From assembly GCF_024868665.1 (NCBI RefSeq), contig NC_079897.1, positions 7,237,240-7,301,239 of the forward strand: a stretch of 64,000 bases of DNA. Direction: 5' to 3'. The notes beneath the pieces were generated by a model. It saw only the letters and a list, made by a program, of their open reading frames with translations. It was not told the origin of the DNA and made no database searches. Below, piece by piece: positions 44,180-55,850 of the stretch (within the stretch, counting starts at the first letter, position 1; each line of letters starts with the position of its first letter). This stretch comes from Triplophysa rosa (lineage: Eukaryota > Chordata > Actinopteri > Cypriniformes > Nemacheilidae). Both the position numbers and the translations under genes were made by a program.

Positions 44180-45631
44180 CGCTAGAGCATCGGTTCCCAA
44201 CAGGGGGGTCCCGGCCCACAAGGGGGCCTCAGCGAGCTCTGTGGAGGTCGTGTCATATTTTGAAAAGTGTTGAGCAGTGAGCATTAAGGAGAACGATCAT
44301 ATTACTTTAGCTAATGTAACCATGATCCCCCTGGCTGACCAAAAAATGGACAAATTTGTAATTCGTCCTCCACAAAAACGACCGAGTCCCACTGCTTCAC
44401 CTACAGCAGCTGATAGTAATGACCCAGGCATACTGGACCCAGGTGAGGAAGCTCCCACCAATTCGTGTCGCAGTTTTAGCAGTGCTAGCAATACTGGAAA
44501 TACGAAATGCCGGAAATGCCAAGATAGTTACCTGAACTACGGTTTTATTTCATTTTCTCGTAGCAAAGAGTCCCTGCTACAGTGCATTATTTGCACCAAA
44601 GTCCTTGCTAACGAATGCATGAGGCCGTCCAAACTAATGAGACATTTACAGACAACTCATCCTCAATACCGCGACAAGCCCAGGACATTTTTTGAGCGCA
44701 AGGCAAAAGAATTGACACACTCCCAAAATGAGATGAGGGAAGTCACAGCTACTGACAAGAAACTTTTAAAAATACCGTATACAGTTGCTGAAAAAATCGG
44801 CAAAGCAAAGAATGGGCATACAATTGCAGAAACTCTGATTTTGCCATGTGCAACAGAGATTGTCAAGGAATTATTTGGAGAGGATAAATCAAAACAATTG
44901 GCTAAGATACCATTATCAAATAATACGGTCAAACGTCGAATCGCAACAATGTCAGAAGATGTGAGGGATCAGCTTTCTGTGCGACTTCGTGGTAATAACT
45001 TCGCACTTCAAATAGACGAGTCTACCGACGTGTCAAAAATGGCACAACTCCATGCATACTTTCGTTATTTGTTTTGTTTTGTAAAGAGCCCTGTACCACG
45101 ACGACGGCAAACAATATTTTTGAAACTTTGGATAATTTCATGAGATCAAATGAGCATTGACCGAATTATTACTCACTACAACAGCAATCCTCACACTGAT
45201 TGATAAAGCCCCACAAATAACATGCAAGTATTGAGGTGCCAGACAGCAGTCATTTTGTAATAGCCTATATTTATTCTTTTTTTCTTACACACCAATGTGA
45301 ATACTTATATTTTTGATATTGCATTTCAAATAAGGCCAATTTATAGGCTACTCCTATAGGCTTACATTTTTAAATTACAAATGGCCTCCTGGTCTACTGA
45401 TGATTTGGTTATTGTATTTTAAATATTATATATAGGCTATTATTTGTGCATAAACATATCTGGTTATAGTAATAAACATACCGTTTGTTTGAAAACAACA
45501 ATTTTTTGTCATCCTTGCTGCAAGCTTACAAGAGCGATAATATCATTAGATATGTGTAGGGGGCCCTAAAATATTTTCTTGGGAAAAAGGGGGTCTCAGA
45601 CAAAAAAAGGTTGGGAACCACTGCGCTAGAG
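44180..45631 (+). mobile_element. hAT-type (ZBED) transposon, internally deleted, with 8-bp duplication
   Basis: CGCTAGAG lies at 44180-44187 and again at 45624-45631, an exact 8-bp target duplication. The element 44188-45623 ends in imperfect inverted repeats: CATCGGTTCCCAAC on the left against CAGTGGTTCCCAACC (as complement) on the right. Removing it restores DIRS sequence that matches the other copies across the site. It holds a truncated BED-finger transposase and is too short (1,436 bp) to be autonomous. Confidence 0.9.
44346..45143 (+). pseudogene. hAT/ZBED transposase fragment
   Basis: Best start is the ATG at 44346 (MDKFVIRPPQKRPSP); the open frame extends upstream to 44277. A BED zinc finger is clear: C-x2-C (LQCIICTKV) then H-x4-H (LMRHLQTTHP). 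A helical region and FALQIDESTDVSKMAQLHAY, the start of the RNase H-like catalytic core with its first Asp, follow. After RYLFC the expected continuation FCKEPCTTTTANNIFETLDN is in the next frame and then stops, so a deletion shifted the frame. The second and third catalytic residues and the dimerisation domain are lost. It resembles ZBED5-type proteins. Confidence 0.82.
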
Positions 45632-46706
45632 CATCCGTGCCGAGGCTGGCCTCGGATGGGAGTACCCTAGCGGGCATAGGGTGGTGTCCAGGGAGGCGAA
45701 CAGGTCTACCTGAGCCCGCCCGAACTGTACCCAATGAGCTGGACTACGCGGGGGTGGAGTCGCCACTCTCCGCGAGGCGTCAACTGATGAGAGAGCGCAT
45801 CGGCTGTCTGGTTCAGGTCGCCTGGGATATGTGTGGCTCGCAGGGATCTGCTCACCTGCGGACTCTGCAGGAGGAGGCGTCAGGCGAGTCGTGTTAGCTG
45901 CCGCGAGCGAACGCCCCCCTGGCGGTTGAATACGCTACAGAGCGCGCTCTGTAGTCAGTCACGCTGTGATGGAGACAAGAGTTGAGTTCCATACCAAGAA
46001 AGAGGATGCTCCGCACAGGGGAGAGCTTGCTCTTTTCTCAGTTGGCCTGTGGTCCCAATCGATCTAGGTGCCGGAGCACTAGGTCCCTATGTGTACATAA
46101 CAGATCTCGCGAGTGTGCCAAGATGAGCCAGTCGTCGAGATAGTTTAGTACCCACACACCTCTCTCCCTGAGGGGAGTGAGGGCGGCTTCCATGATCTTT
46201 GTGAAGACTCGTGGGGACAGGGACAGACCGAAAGGGAGGACTCTGTACTGATATGCCCGACCCTCAAAAGTGAACCGTATGATGGGCGATGACGAGGGAG
46301 AATCGAGACATGAAAGTAAGCGTCCTTCAGGTGACATCCTTGACATCTGATAGATGCCAGGATGCGCTTCTGCTTGAGCATCCTGAACGGCAGCTTGAGT
46401 AGGTGCCTGTTCAGGGTACGCAGATCTAGCAACCCCCTTTTTGGGGACGATGAAGTACGGGCTGTAAAACCCGTTGAACATCGCGGCTACAGGGACAAGC
46501 ATGATCACTTCCTCACCAGAGGGGTGGCGACCTCGGCCCGAAGCACGGGAGCATCCTTCCCTCTGCCTGAGGTTTGGAGGATACCCGAAACTTGGGCGGG
46601 CGTCTGGGGAGTTGGACCGCGTAGCTGAGATGGATCGTATCCCGTAGTCACCGTGACGGTTTGGGAAGCTCTTGTCAGGCTCCCAGGGACCGAGACAGGT
46701 AGGCAA

Positions 46707-48495
46707 AGGGTACGTTCTGCTTCATCGACCTCCCGGGGGATGGTCCCCGGAGAGGAGATCGGCTCTGCTGTTTTTCCTGCCTGGCGATGATGTAGCACAA
46801 CGCACCATCGATTGAGAGTGCATAGGCTGATGATTATCCTCAACATTGGGTCTTGCCTCAACGTTGAGTTGCCGAACACCGTCGTGTAGAGGGTGAAGAG
46901 CGGCTGTGATAATACCCAGACGATGATGTAGCACAACGCACCGTCGATTGAGAGTGCTTAGGCTGCTGATTATCCTCGACATTGGGTCTCGCCGTGACGC
47001 AACGTCGAGTTGCCGAACACCATCGTGTAGAGGGTGAGAGCGGCTGTGATAAACACCCAGAGAGAGAGAGAAAACTCTTAGAAGTGGGCTGTTGGGACGG
47101 GGCAGGAACCGTCCCGGATCGACCAATCAGCGAAGCAATGGCTGGGGTCGGGCCCGAAGGTATTCTCGATCTCCCTGGGGTCTTCCCATGAGGGCCGCTT
47201 CGGCTTCGGGGTGGTGGTCTCCTCTTCGATGTCTTCTTCCGGGGGGCCGCCTGAGTGGGGAGCGCCGAAACCGGAAGGCGTCGAAGAGGACCAGGGCTGC
47301 TGGGAAGCAGACTGTGCAAGGGATCTCAATGGCCAGAGGGTGGCTTTACTGTCGAGAACTGCAGCTCGACAGTATCACCAAACAGCCCTCCTTGCAAGAT
47401 GGGTGCATCGAGAAAGCTGACTTTTTCGGCGTTACTCATCTGTGCAAGGTTCAGCCAGAGGTGTCTCTCCTGGACCACAAGTGTGGACATCGCCCGACAC
47501 AGGGCCCGTGCCGTCACCGACCTCGCTCTACGGGCGACCAAGGTGACCGCGCAGGTTCCTGCATAAGCGCTGGGTCGGTCTCACCCTTGTGGAGCTCTCT
47601 CAATGCCTTGGCCTGACCTGCAGGATGGCCATAGTGTGGAGAGAGGGGACAGCTTGGCCCGCAGCAGAGTAAGCTCTCGACATCTTGAATGCCGAAAAAC
47701 CTACATGCTTTGGACGGGAGTCTAGGTCGAGCCCCTGGGGGACATCAACGTATCCTCTAGCTGCCCCACCATCAAGGGAAGAAAGGGCGATGGAACTAGT
47801 TGACATGCATGCGCCGAAGGGGGCGTTCCCGGTTGTACTAAGTTCCTCATGAATTTCCGGGGAAACATGGCACTGGGGGCGAGTACGGCTTGGAGCCGCT
47901 CTCAAACCCATGTACCATGTATCCAGCCGCGAGCATTGAGAGAGGCCGTGCGTGCACTGCAACCCAATGCCGGCAGTGCGGGGAAGCATGGCTGACATTT
48001 CGACATCCGCTTCATCCTGGGTTCGACCCCCCGAGGGAGGGAGCTCCGAGGAATCGTCGGAGTCCGATGCCAGTAAGTCGCCCTCCGATGCTGCAACGGA
48101 CATCTCATCATCACGCACCATTTCCGAATACATGGTTGAGGAACAAGACGGTGGGACCGTCTCATGGGAAACGGTCAGACGAGCGAGACGAGGTGTGAAC
48201 GGTCCGCGAGCCGGTGGCTGATGGATTAGCGCTCACAGTAATCCTCATATCACCCTCGCTGCTCGCCGTAGCGGACGGCAGGGCCGTAGTCCTGCCATCA
48301 CGGAACGGGAAGCAGACGAGGTGGTGGCTGAGTCCCGTGGGAACACAGCCACCCGTAACGCAACGTCTGAATCGTCAACCGCCCGCAGTGCGGGCAGGAC
48401 GTATCCACAAGGGCTGCCCCAGCATACTTGAAGCAGACCTCGTGTCCGTCCCCCTCCTCGATGAGTGTGTTGCACCCACGAAAACAGCGGGACAT
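46707..48495 (-). pseudogene. DIRS gag remnant
   Basis: ATG at 48495 starts MSRCFRGCNTLIEEGDGHEV, then CFKYAGAALVDTSCPHCGR. The CLKC motif of the other lineage is replaced here by CFKYAG, with several codons lost. Frames change repeatedly through the acidic DSDDSSE/PPSGG middle part and the alpha-helical TDLALRATKVTARAL-like region. 46770-47060 contains a local duplication (a block around ATGATGTAGCACAACGCACC occurs twice, about 46787 and 46923). Confidence 0.72.
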
Positions 48496-48609
48496 GCCAC
48501 GCTGGAGAAATTTGCTCTTTTAGAGAAAAAACTCGAACACTTCTGGAACCGCCGAGACGCCCAGGGGAAGTCGCCGTAGGAAGGGACAGTCCGCTGCACC
48601 ACGTCTTGT

Positions 48610-48829
48610 AGTTTCTATCTTGTAGCGAAGTCTGTTGATCATGAGCGAAGGCTCTGAAGAACAAAAGGTGAATAAATGAGGCACGCCGTCTCATTTTATA
48701 CCCGGATATCCGGGGGCGGAGTCCGGCATGCAAATTTCATTAGCCAATTTCATTGGCCTTTTCTAAGAAGTCGGAAGCAATTGGTTCTCAGGCTCGACAC
48801 AACGTCGAGAGACCGACAGAAAGGGAACC
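48610..48829 (-). repeat. DIRS 5' inverted terminal repeat
   Basis: On the minus strand it begins GTTCCCTTTCTGTCGG, followed by a shortened dyad, CCAATGAAATTGG, octamer, CCCGGATATCCGGG, TATAAAA and TTATTCACC. It pairs with 42007-42300. About 15 bp around the GATGGGGTTCG-type block present in the 3' repeat are missing here. Confidence 0.88.
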
Positions 48830-50044
48830 CTCTTTCTCGTATAGACAGTGACAATCTTTGGATGTAAGATGTGTGTCTCTTCTGCCATGCGAAATTAGGA
48901 AATGACAAAGATGGAGGTGTATGTTTAGCTCATTTTTAGGTTTTCAGTTCAATGTGTCCCCACCACTGCAGTTGTACCCACCAGCCCTTGGGTATAGGGG
49001 CAACCCAAACATTATCGTACAGAAAATCCATGTTGTTTAGCAACAACAGCTTAAAACACAAAAACAAATTAAATGCCTCTGGTGGTGATGGTGGTTTGGT
49101 AACAATTTGCAAATGTTAGCACGTCTCTGCTATCTAATGTTTGTTTTGTCATTAGCAGCGAATACAAAACACACTAAACTGCGGGCCTTTATTGTCTTTG
49201 CTGACAAGCGTGAGGTGCTAGAGCGTTGTTATGGTAGCAGTTTGTCATCACAAATGTGGGAGTGACTCCTGTTCTGTACAAATGGAACAATTATTTATAT
49301 TTTACAATCACATTCATTACATGTATTTGGCAAATGCTTTAATCGAAAGCGTCTTGTGTGATCCCGGGAATGAAACCCATGACGTTTGGATGCTAACACA
49401 ATGTAAGATGCACTTATTTAAATGAAACTGCAATAACTGATAAAACAAATCATAGTTAGCGGAAATCCTTAAACTGGAAATCAGAGTCTTCGCAAGTCAC
49501 ACTGTGTCTTCAGTTGCACAGAAAAGTTATTGGAAGTAATAGGGTGAGGAAAAGCAAACAATATATTTATGGTATAAACTGTATAAATATTTATGGTTTA
49601 AATATATATAATTCATAATAATAATTGGACTGTAACTTGCATAACACGGTATAGAGGACTTCGTTTTTAAGAAGGCACTCTCATGTTTTAACATGGAGCA
49701 AAACAATTCTCCTGGATATTGTCTGATACCTAAACAATAGAGAAACATAAATGCATAATCCAGATTTCGGAAAACTGTCAAGATAACAGGAAAGATCCCC
49801 TCTGGTTCTGAAAAATCTTTTCAAATAATTGCAAAGAACTTTAAATTAGTTTTGTATTGCTTTTCACTTCAAAATAACCTTCTCAGTGAAAAGGGGTTTA
49901 TATGTATGAGAGTCTCTGTGTTCATCCAGATTCACAGCATTTGTGCAATTTAGATTCCATCCCATAGTTTTGCTCTCATAGCAATTCTTTCTTTTCAGCG
50001 GGATCAAGTTTGACTTGTACTGCATAAGCTCTCATTGCAATCCA
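48830..50044. other. Intron with a SINE-like fragment
   Basis: 49314-49402 has CATGTATTTGGCAAATGCTTT and, further on, a degenerate B-box and tRNA-head region in the same orientation as the repeat at 1203-1348 (minus). No gene was found in the rest. Confidence 0.55.
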
Positions 50045-51415
50045 ATCACCTCGATCTGCGTATAAATAACATGAGTTTACGCTTTCCGATTGCGTTGAAT
50101 ACATACACCAAAGCCAATTTTGCGTGCGTATGATACGCTAATCCTTCAGTTGCTTTCAGTCGTTTGCCTGTCGTCATTACAAGCCGTGTTCGGTTCTTTG
50201 CATTTCTAAAACTGAATGATTTTATAAATACGTATTATTTGTAGGCCTACTTTAATATTTTAGAGCACCTAACCCCACTCCTACCCTAAACTTAAACCCA
50301 CCCGCTTCCCAACAACAAAAAAACATGTATTTATTGAAAACACTGACCGACACCATATAAAAGCATTACAAACAGATCATGTTGCATTCCGAGTCTTCTA
50401 TAGAGAATGTGAAGCTGACGTCACACCCTATGTTGCATGTTGCTGTGGTGCCGCCATCTTGGGAGGAAAATACTCCTCTGCTATTATTGTTTTGATATGT
50501 ACCATTAATTGTTTTGTTTAATATATGGAGAAATTGAAAGTGAAAGAAAATGGGGCCTTTTCTGAACGACTCTACGTAATGCTATTGCAGTTTTGAACAC
50601 AACAAGACCGACCTACCATAGTTATATTTCCTAATTAAACTAGAAAAACAAAACACTGAATTGAACGCACTAACAGCCATCCTCCCAAGACGGCGCAAAA
50701 TTCAATGTGGCATGACGTCGATTAACAAGCTCTATAGGCGTACGATATGGTTGTTCGAGCACAGTAGGTTTTACTCACCCTCTTGTTCAAAAATACACTC
50801 TAGCTTAGCATGTGATGCAATTGGAGCAGGGCAGCCAATGCCGTTTCGTAATGTGAGCTAGTGTAATGACGCAACCAGCCAATGCCGGTTTACAATCGAA
50901 GCTGGCACAACGCATCCGTTTCGGCGTCAATTTTAAATCTGTGCGTGCGCAGCCGGGTTGGAGTTTATGGCGGATCGAGAAGTGGATCGCTTCTTGGTCT
51001 GTTCTTCGGCCTCGGAAAGCTTGGAATAATTGCACTTTTGGGCTAAATAGCATCTAGCCATATCTGCCTGTTATGTGTTGTGTTTTATATTATATAATAC
51101 ACAAACTATTAGGTATAGGGGTGGGGTCGGGTCAGGTTACGCTCTCAAACGCCTCTAAATTGCGCGAACGAAATAATAAATGTGCACAAAATATGATGTC
51201 CGATTAAAACAACAATCACCCCCTACAGGTCATGATGGCAAAATTTCACCACAGTATATAATTTAGTCGCGTCGTGGATGCGTTTGTTCTACAGAGAAGC
51301 TAATGGTAAATATTGCCGTATCATACGGACGCAAGATTGGATTTATATGGCGTATGTATTACACGCAATTGGAAAGCGTAAACTCATGTTATTTATATGC
51401 AGATTGATGAGACCG
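50045..51415. mobile_element. Foldback element with long imperfect inverted repeats
   Basis: The left arm at about 50045-50145 (ATAAATAACATGAGTTTACG, CTTTCCGATTGCGT, GCGTATGATACG) matches the complement of 51318-51412 with some gaps. Further inside, CCCCACTCCTACCC near 50273 pairs loosely with GGTATAGGGGTGGGG near 51113. The 1.37-kb unit has no transposase. Exact borders and target duplication are not clear. It is probably a long-TIR non-autonomous DNA transposon. Confidence 0.7.
50397..50735. mobile_element. Nested inverted-repeat element
   Basis: Inside the foldback, TCTATAGAG...TGACGTCA...GCCGCCATCTTGGGAGGA (50397-50468) is mirrored by TCCTCCCAAGACGGCGC...TGACGTCGA...CTCTATAGG (50680-50735). 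It looks like a second MITE, or the inner loop of the same element. The interior is AT-rich and non-coding. Confidence 0.6.
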
Positions 51416-54400
51416 GGTTGCTCATTGCGTACATTAATGACTAAATTGAGTGAATTCTTCTAATAATTTTATGCACCGGACAGTGATCACAGGATTGTTT
51501 TAACATTTACAAAATTAAGAGACCACTCCAAATTTGTCTTTAATCAGCATTTGTGCATGTGCTGTGGCCATTACATTCCAGTGTCTGTGAAATTCAACAA
51601 AAGCAAGCCTCAGTAGTGACAAGTCATCCAACAGCAATGTGAAAGCATGCCAAGACACATGAAAGCTGTGCTAAAAAACGATTGTATTCCATTATTTTTT
51701 CATTATAATTCATGTAAAAAGTATTTTATATGAGGTCTGAAAATATCTGTGTACTTCTGTATCTTACAAACATTAGAACTCAGAGATACCCTATTTTTTT
51801 ACAGAACTGTTTTGAATCTTTCTCTAATCTAAGCAGAGAAAGGACACCATGCCCACAAACCCCTTTTCTGTGGTCTATACATGAGTGTTCAAGTCATAAA
51901 GAATCGCTTTGCCAATGACCCCTTTTTAAGTCGTGGTTCAATTGCCTGTCCATTTGTGTAGTAGCATAAGATCTGAATGGAGCCTTAACTAGCGGAAGCC
52001 TCAGTGGTGTGCCAGATGATCTAATGGCCTTAAACACTTGCGTTTGACTTTTGTTTTTGTTCCCATAAAAACCGAGAATGTACATGATGGTGTAAGGTGC
52101 AAAAAAATAAGAATGCTAATGAAACACAGATGTGTATTCATGACACGTGTGATAAGTTCAACAAAATAATCACTGCAGGGGTTTCATAGTTTCATACATA
52201 CAAGAAGTATTGTCTTTAACAAATATAACCTTTTCCTACAGATTGGTGTTCGCTTGTGTAAAGCTTGCTGCATTCCTGTAGTAATTTGTTACTTTGTTGC
52301 TATACTGTTGAAATTGTGTTCTAAGTGGCTACTAGGACCTAAATAAACGTTATAATAGTTATAAAGTAATAATGCAGTCGGTCATGAGACACATGAGTGC
52401 CAATACGATTGCACAATTGCACATACTCAAATGCAAATGTATAATATCATGCAATATAAGTCGCTTTGGATAAAAGCGTCTGCAAAATGTATAAATGTAA
52501 ATTGAAGCTGATTCAACGCTTCTTCTGGCAGCAGTTTTTGAACGTCTGTTATCCTGTCATGTTAAACTGAAAATCGACCCCCAACACGTCGTCATTGAAT
52601 AATTATTCCCCAATCTATAATTTCATAATGACATTCAAATTTGTTTGCCTGTCACGTCCACATGTTGATGGCAATGGTTTCTTATGGAAAGCAACAGAGT
52701 ACCCCGTGCATTGAAAAACGGTAAAGGGGTACTCCGCGCATTAAAAAGCGATGCCGAAGGCCGCTGCCCAAATGTGTGTGACAATTCGGGAGTGAGAATG
52801 CATTGTAAAGGCAGTTTTTAGTGTATTGCTATGCAGTTTCTAGGGTATTTGGGGTGATTGCTAGTTGGTTCCTTACTGGTCCAGTTGAAAAGCATCTGTA
52901 TAATATTCCCCACGTCTCTATGACATTCTAGAGTCTACATACAGCATAGCCTCTTTCTTAGCATAGAGTCTCTCTGAACATTTTAGCATATTCTAACCAG
53001 ATAATTATTTGTCTGATCCCCTAGAAAAGTAAGCTTAGCTAAAATAAATAGATAAGTATACCTACAGTATGTTTCTGTTATTCGATGTGATTATTAAAAT
53101 GTTAGTGCCAAAGTGGCCTGATGTGTTCCTCTCTATTGGTCCGTTCATCAACTCACACTCTGTGGTGCCCTGTGGTACCAGCTGCTGACCTGGAATAAAA
53201 TCATGACAATGAACATGCAGACGCCAAGCCAAGTGAGTCCAGTCCACAGCAAACGCCTAAATATCCACAGCAAAACCCCTTTCTTAGTAATAAAACAAGA
53301 AAAAAAATAGAATTATAATGGAATTTCCAGATATTACCCTGACTTATGCCCAGGAACATCCATATTTTAGAGCTTTTGTTTGATCAGAAATAAAATGAGT
53401 TGGATCAGGGAAGAAAGGGAAGCTTTTTATTGTACAGCTCAGAGAATAGATCTGATTTAGAGAAGTGGAAAGCAACACATTGTGTCCCCCGGGAGGAAGA
53501 GGATGAAACTGCAAGTGGTCCACAGGGAAAGAGGGGAGGAATGGAATGGCACTGGTTCAGCTTCCCAAAATCAACATGATGGTTCCTGTCGGTGGTGTTA
53601 CCTGTCTCCAGAGACACTTGTATTGCTGGATATCTGACGGGTACACTGCGGGGCACAGAGTCATTAATCCAGCCTCATGTGTCGGCTCAGTCTCCATGTG
53701 ACAGCACTTTTCTACTCCACGGCACAACACCCCAATCAAAAAAAAAAACATAATTGCAATCCGGTGGAACCAAACCGAGACACATTTTTCATGTTATTTT
53801 TTTTGTTTCTGTTGTGTTCTGTTGATTCAATATGAAGAGTTTTGATGCACTTTTGAAAGGGTCAAATGTAAAACTACAAGCAATACAAGCCCCAAAACCA
53901 TCGTGTGTTGTCTACCTTTTCACTACATTTTCAGATGTAATGACCTTTCCGAAAGACAGGCAACAATATTGTGCTGCTTTCCAGTAGACATAATTTGTGT
54001 CATTTGTGTATCTATTCATTCATGAATACAATTGCAAAATTCATTGTGGTGAGTTCAGTGGAGAAAAAAACATCCTAGATGGCCGATGGAGAGATTACAA
54101 ATGACTATTTTACACAATATTTATGTTCTCTACTAAATGTGTTTTTAGGTATAAATGATCTATCAATCCATTTTCCAAGTTTGCTCATCCCATACACATT
54201 AAATTGATGGTCTTTCCATCTCAGAGATGAACAACATTCTATCATGGTTTGGGAAGAGATGCTGAGTTTTTGAGAGCTGTATTTTGGTCATTTATGAGGC
54301 TACATTTAAATGACGATGCTGCTTTAAAGGATAGCTTTCCAGGTTTTAGATCATAGCTATAAACTGCTCTTAAAGCAATGCATCTGTTTGTAGAAATAGG

Positions 54401-55275
54401 CAAAGGTCTTGAGCAGGTTCTTCATGATTCTGGTGCACTTAAGCTAGCCGAGCATTTTGGGCTGAGTTGAAATACTCATGTCAGATCCTCCTCATGTCAA
54501 CATAACTGCAGTCCAAATATGTCCCACAGCATGTGGGCCAGTTCAGAGCCAAGTCTTTGCTTCTCTATTCAAACCAAACCCAACCAACTACACACATTTG
54601 AGGAGCAGGCAGTCGGCCATGGCTTAAAGGAGCTTCATTTGGAAGAAGAGACAGCTAGGGTGGGTCTTTTCTCAAATACCAAAGATTTAGTCTCATCTCA
54701 TTTCACTGCCCACCTCTCAGAAATGAAGACACAGCCAAGATGCAGTGAAGAATTTCCCAGCCAAAAGCAACATCACATGCTCCTCACATGCACCCACACG
54801 TTATAGAGTCATTTCAATCATTTCTTTCTTGTGAGCCCAATCGTTACTCTCCAGGGCTCCAGGATTATTCTCGAAATCCTAAACGTGCTTAAGACCTGTG
54901 GGTAAAGGGATTGCCATTAAACTGAGATTCTTTCTAGGCAATACTGTAATGACCTTGGGATGGAAGGGCTAATGGGATCAGAGAAAGCTAGCAGCTCCTA
55001 AAGGACCCGATTTGTTAAGCAAAAGGACTTGAGGAAAGTTTAATGAGTCTAATGAAAGATATGGAGAATGATACTGAAGCGTTAAGGACTATTTGTGGAA
55101 CAGAATAGGTTTTGAATGGAGTTGTGCTGGTGGGACTGAGTCTGCGAGCTGCCAATCAGAAAGATGTTCTGTAATAACAGACGGGGCCACTGGAGACAGT
55201 CTCTGAACACAATATCCACACCACAATCATATATAGCCATGTTCAAGAATCTGAAGGTCCAGATACAGTATGTAT
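51416..55275. other. Long intron stretch without genes
   Basis: 52455-52500 carries AAGTCGCTTTGGATAAAAGC and a following ATAAATGTAAAT, the conserved block of the SINE-like repeat in plus orientation. 54840-55040 is balanced and repeat-free. ORFs at 53062-53751 and 54519-54806 have no recognisable domains or splice support. Confidence 0.5.
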
Positions 55276-55850
55276 AGTAAAACCATGGTTACTACAAATA
55301 AACCATGGTTTTTCTACTGTAATAAAACGTCTCGGTTACATTTGTAACCTCGGTTCCCTGATGGAGGGAACGAGACGTTGTGTCGAACCGACAGATGGGG
55401 TTCGTCCCATCTGTCGGTTCGACACAACGTCGAGAGACCGACAGAAAGGGAACGTCTCGGTTACGTTTGTAACCTCGGTTCCCTGATGGAGGGAACGAGA
55501 CTTTGTGTCCTCTTGCCACAACACGTGCTGTCCTCTGCAGCAGTCGTGAGAGGTCTCAGGCTCCTCAGAACTAAGGTGAATGAATGAGGCACGCCGTCTC
55601 CCTTTCATACCCGGATATCCGGGGGTGGAGTCCGGCATGCAAATTTCATTCGCCAATTTTCATTGGCCTTTTCTAAGAAGTCGGAAGCGATTGGTTCTCA
55701 GGGACGAACCCCATCTGTCGGTTCGACACAAATGTCGAGAGACCGACAGAAAGGGAACCATGTTTCTTTCTAAGGATAATTAATATGCCAAAAAGCCACG
55801 GTTACTACACTTGTACTATAAAAAATACGGTAAATTTTCCTAAGGGGTGC
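55276..55850. repeat. Older repeat interrupted by DIRS units
   Basis: CCATGGTTACTAC-type sequence at 55276-55325 resumes as CCACGGTTACTACAC and GGTAAATTTTCCTAAGGGG at 55795-55850. These look like the two sides of one abundant fish repeat split by the DIRS insertion. Confidence 0.5.
55326..55758. mobile_element. Two DIRS terminal-repeat units in tandem
   Basis: Unit 1 is 55326-55453 and unit 2 is 55451-55758; each runs from AACGTCTCGG to AAAGGGAAC and they share the AAC at 55451-55453. Unit 2 has the full octamer, GC dyad and TATA set on the minus strand and resembles the solo unit at 21255. Unit 1 is internally deleted, leaving a perfect hairpin (55375-55430). The shared-AAC junction is the same sequence as the internal complementary region at 42300. 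Confidence 0.8.

Larger units (their letters stand above)
43841..46706 (-). pseudogene. DIRS RT-RNase H region, split and deleted
   Basis: From the right: YFIVPKKGVA, then YQYRVLPFGLSLSPRVFTKI and NYLDDWLILAH (about 46130), in one 222-codon ORF that replaces the first catalytic Asp block with shifted sequence. Near 45935-45954 a deletion removes the thumb and much of RNase H. The remaining RNase H tail and FPPVSLIAQTLCKVREEEH are separated by the hAT insertion at 44188-45623. Not functional. Confidence 0.82.
42007..48829 (-). mobile_element. DIRS retrotransposon, near complete, carrying a hAT insertion
   Basis: Bounded by AAC at 42007-42009 and AAC at 48827-48829. Read on the minus strand: 5' terminal repeat (48829-48610), gag, RT, RNase H region, recombinase, about 640 bp non-coding, internal complementary region (about 42385-42300) and 3' terminal repeat (42300-42007). 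This is the only copy here with every part of the DIRS plan in place. It is defective: frameshifts in all genes, a deletion across RT-RNase H near 45935, and a 1,436-bp hAT transposon. No target duplication is seen, as expected for recombinase-mediated insertion. Confidence 0.9.
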
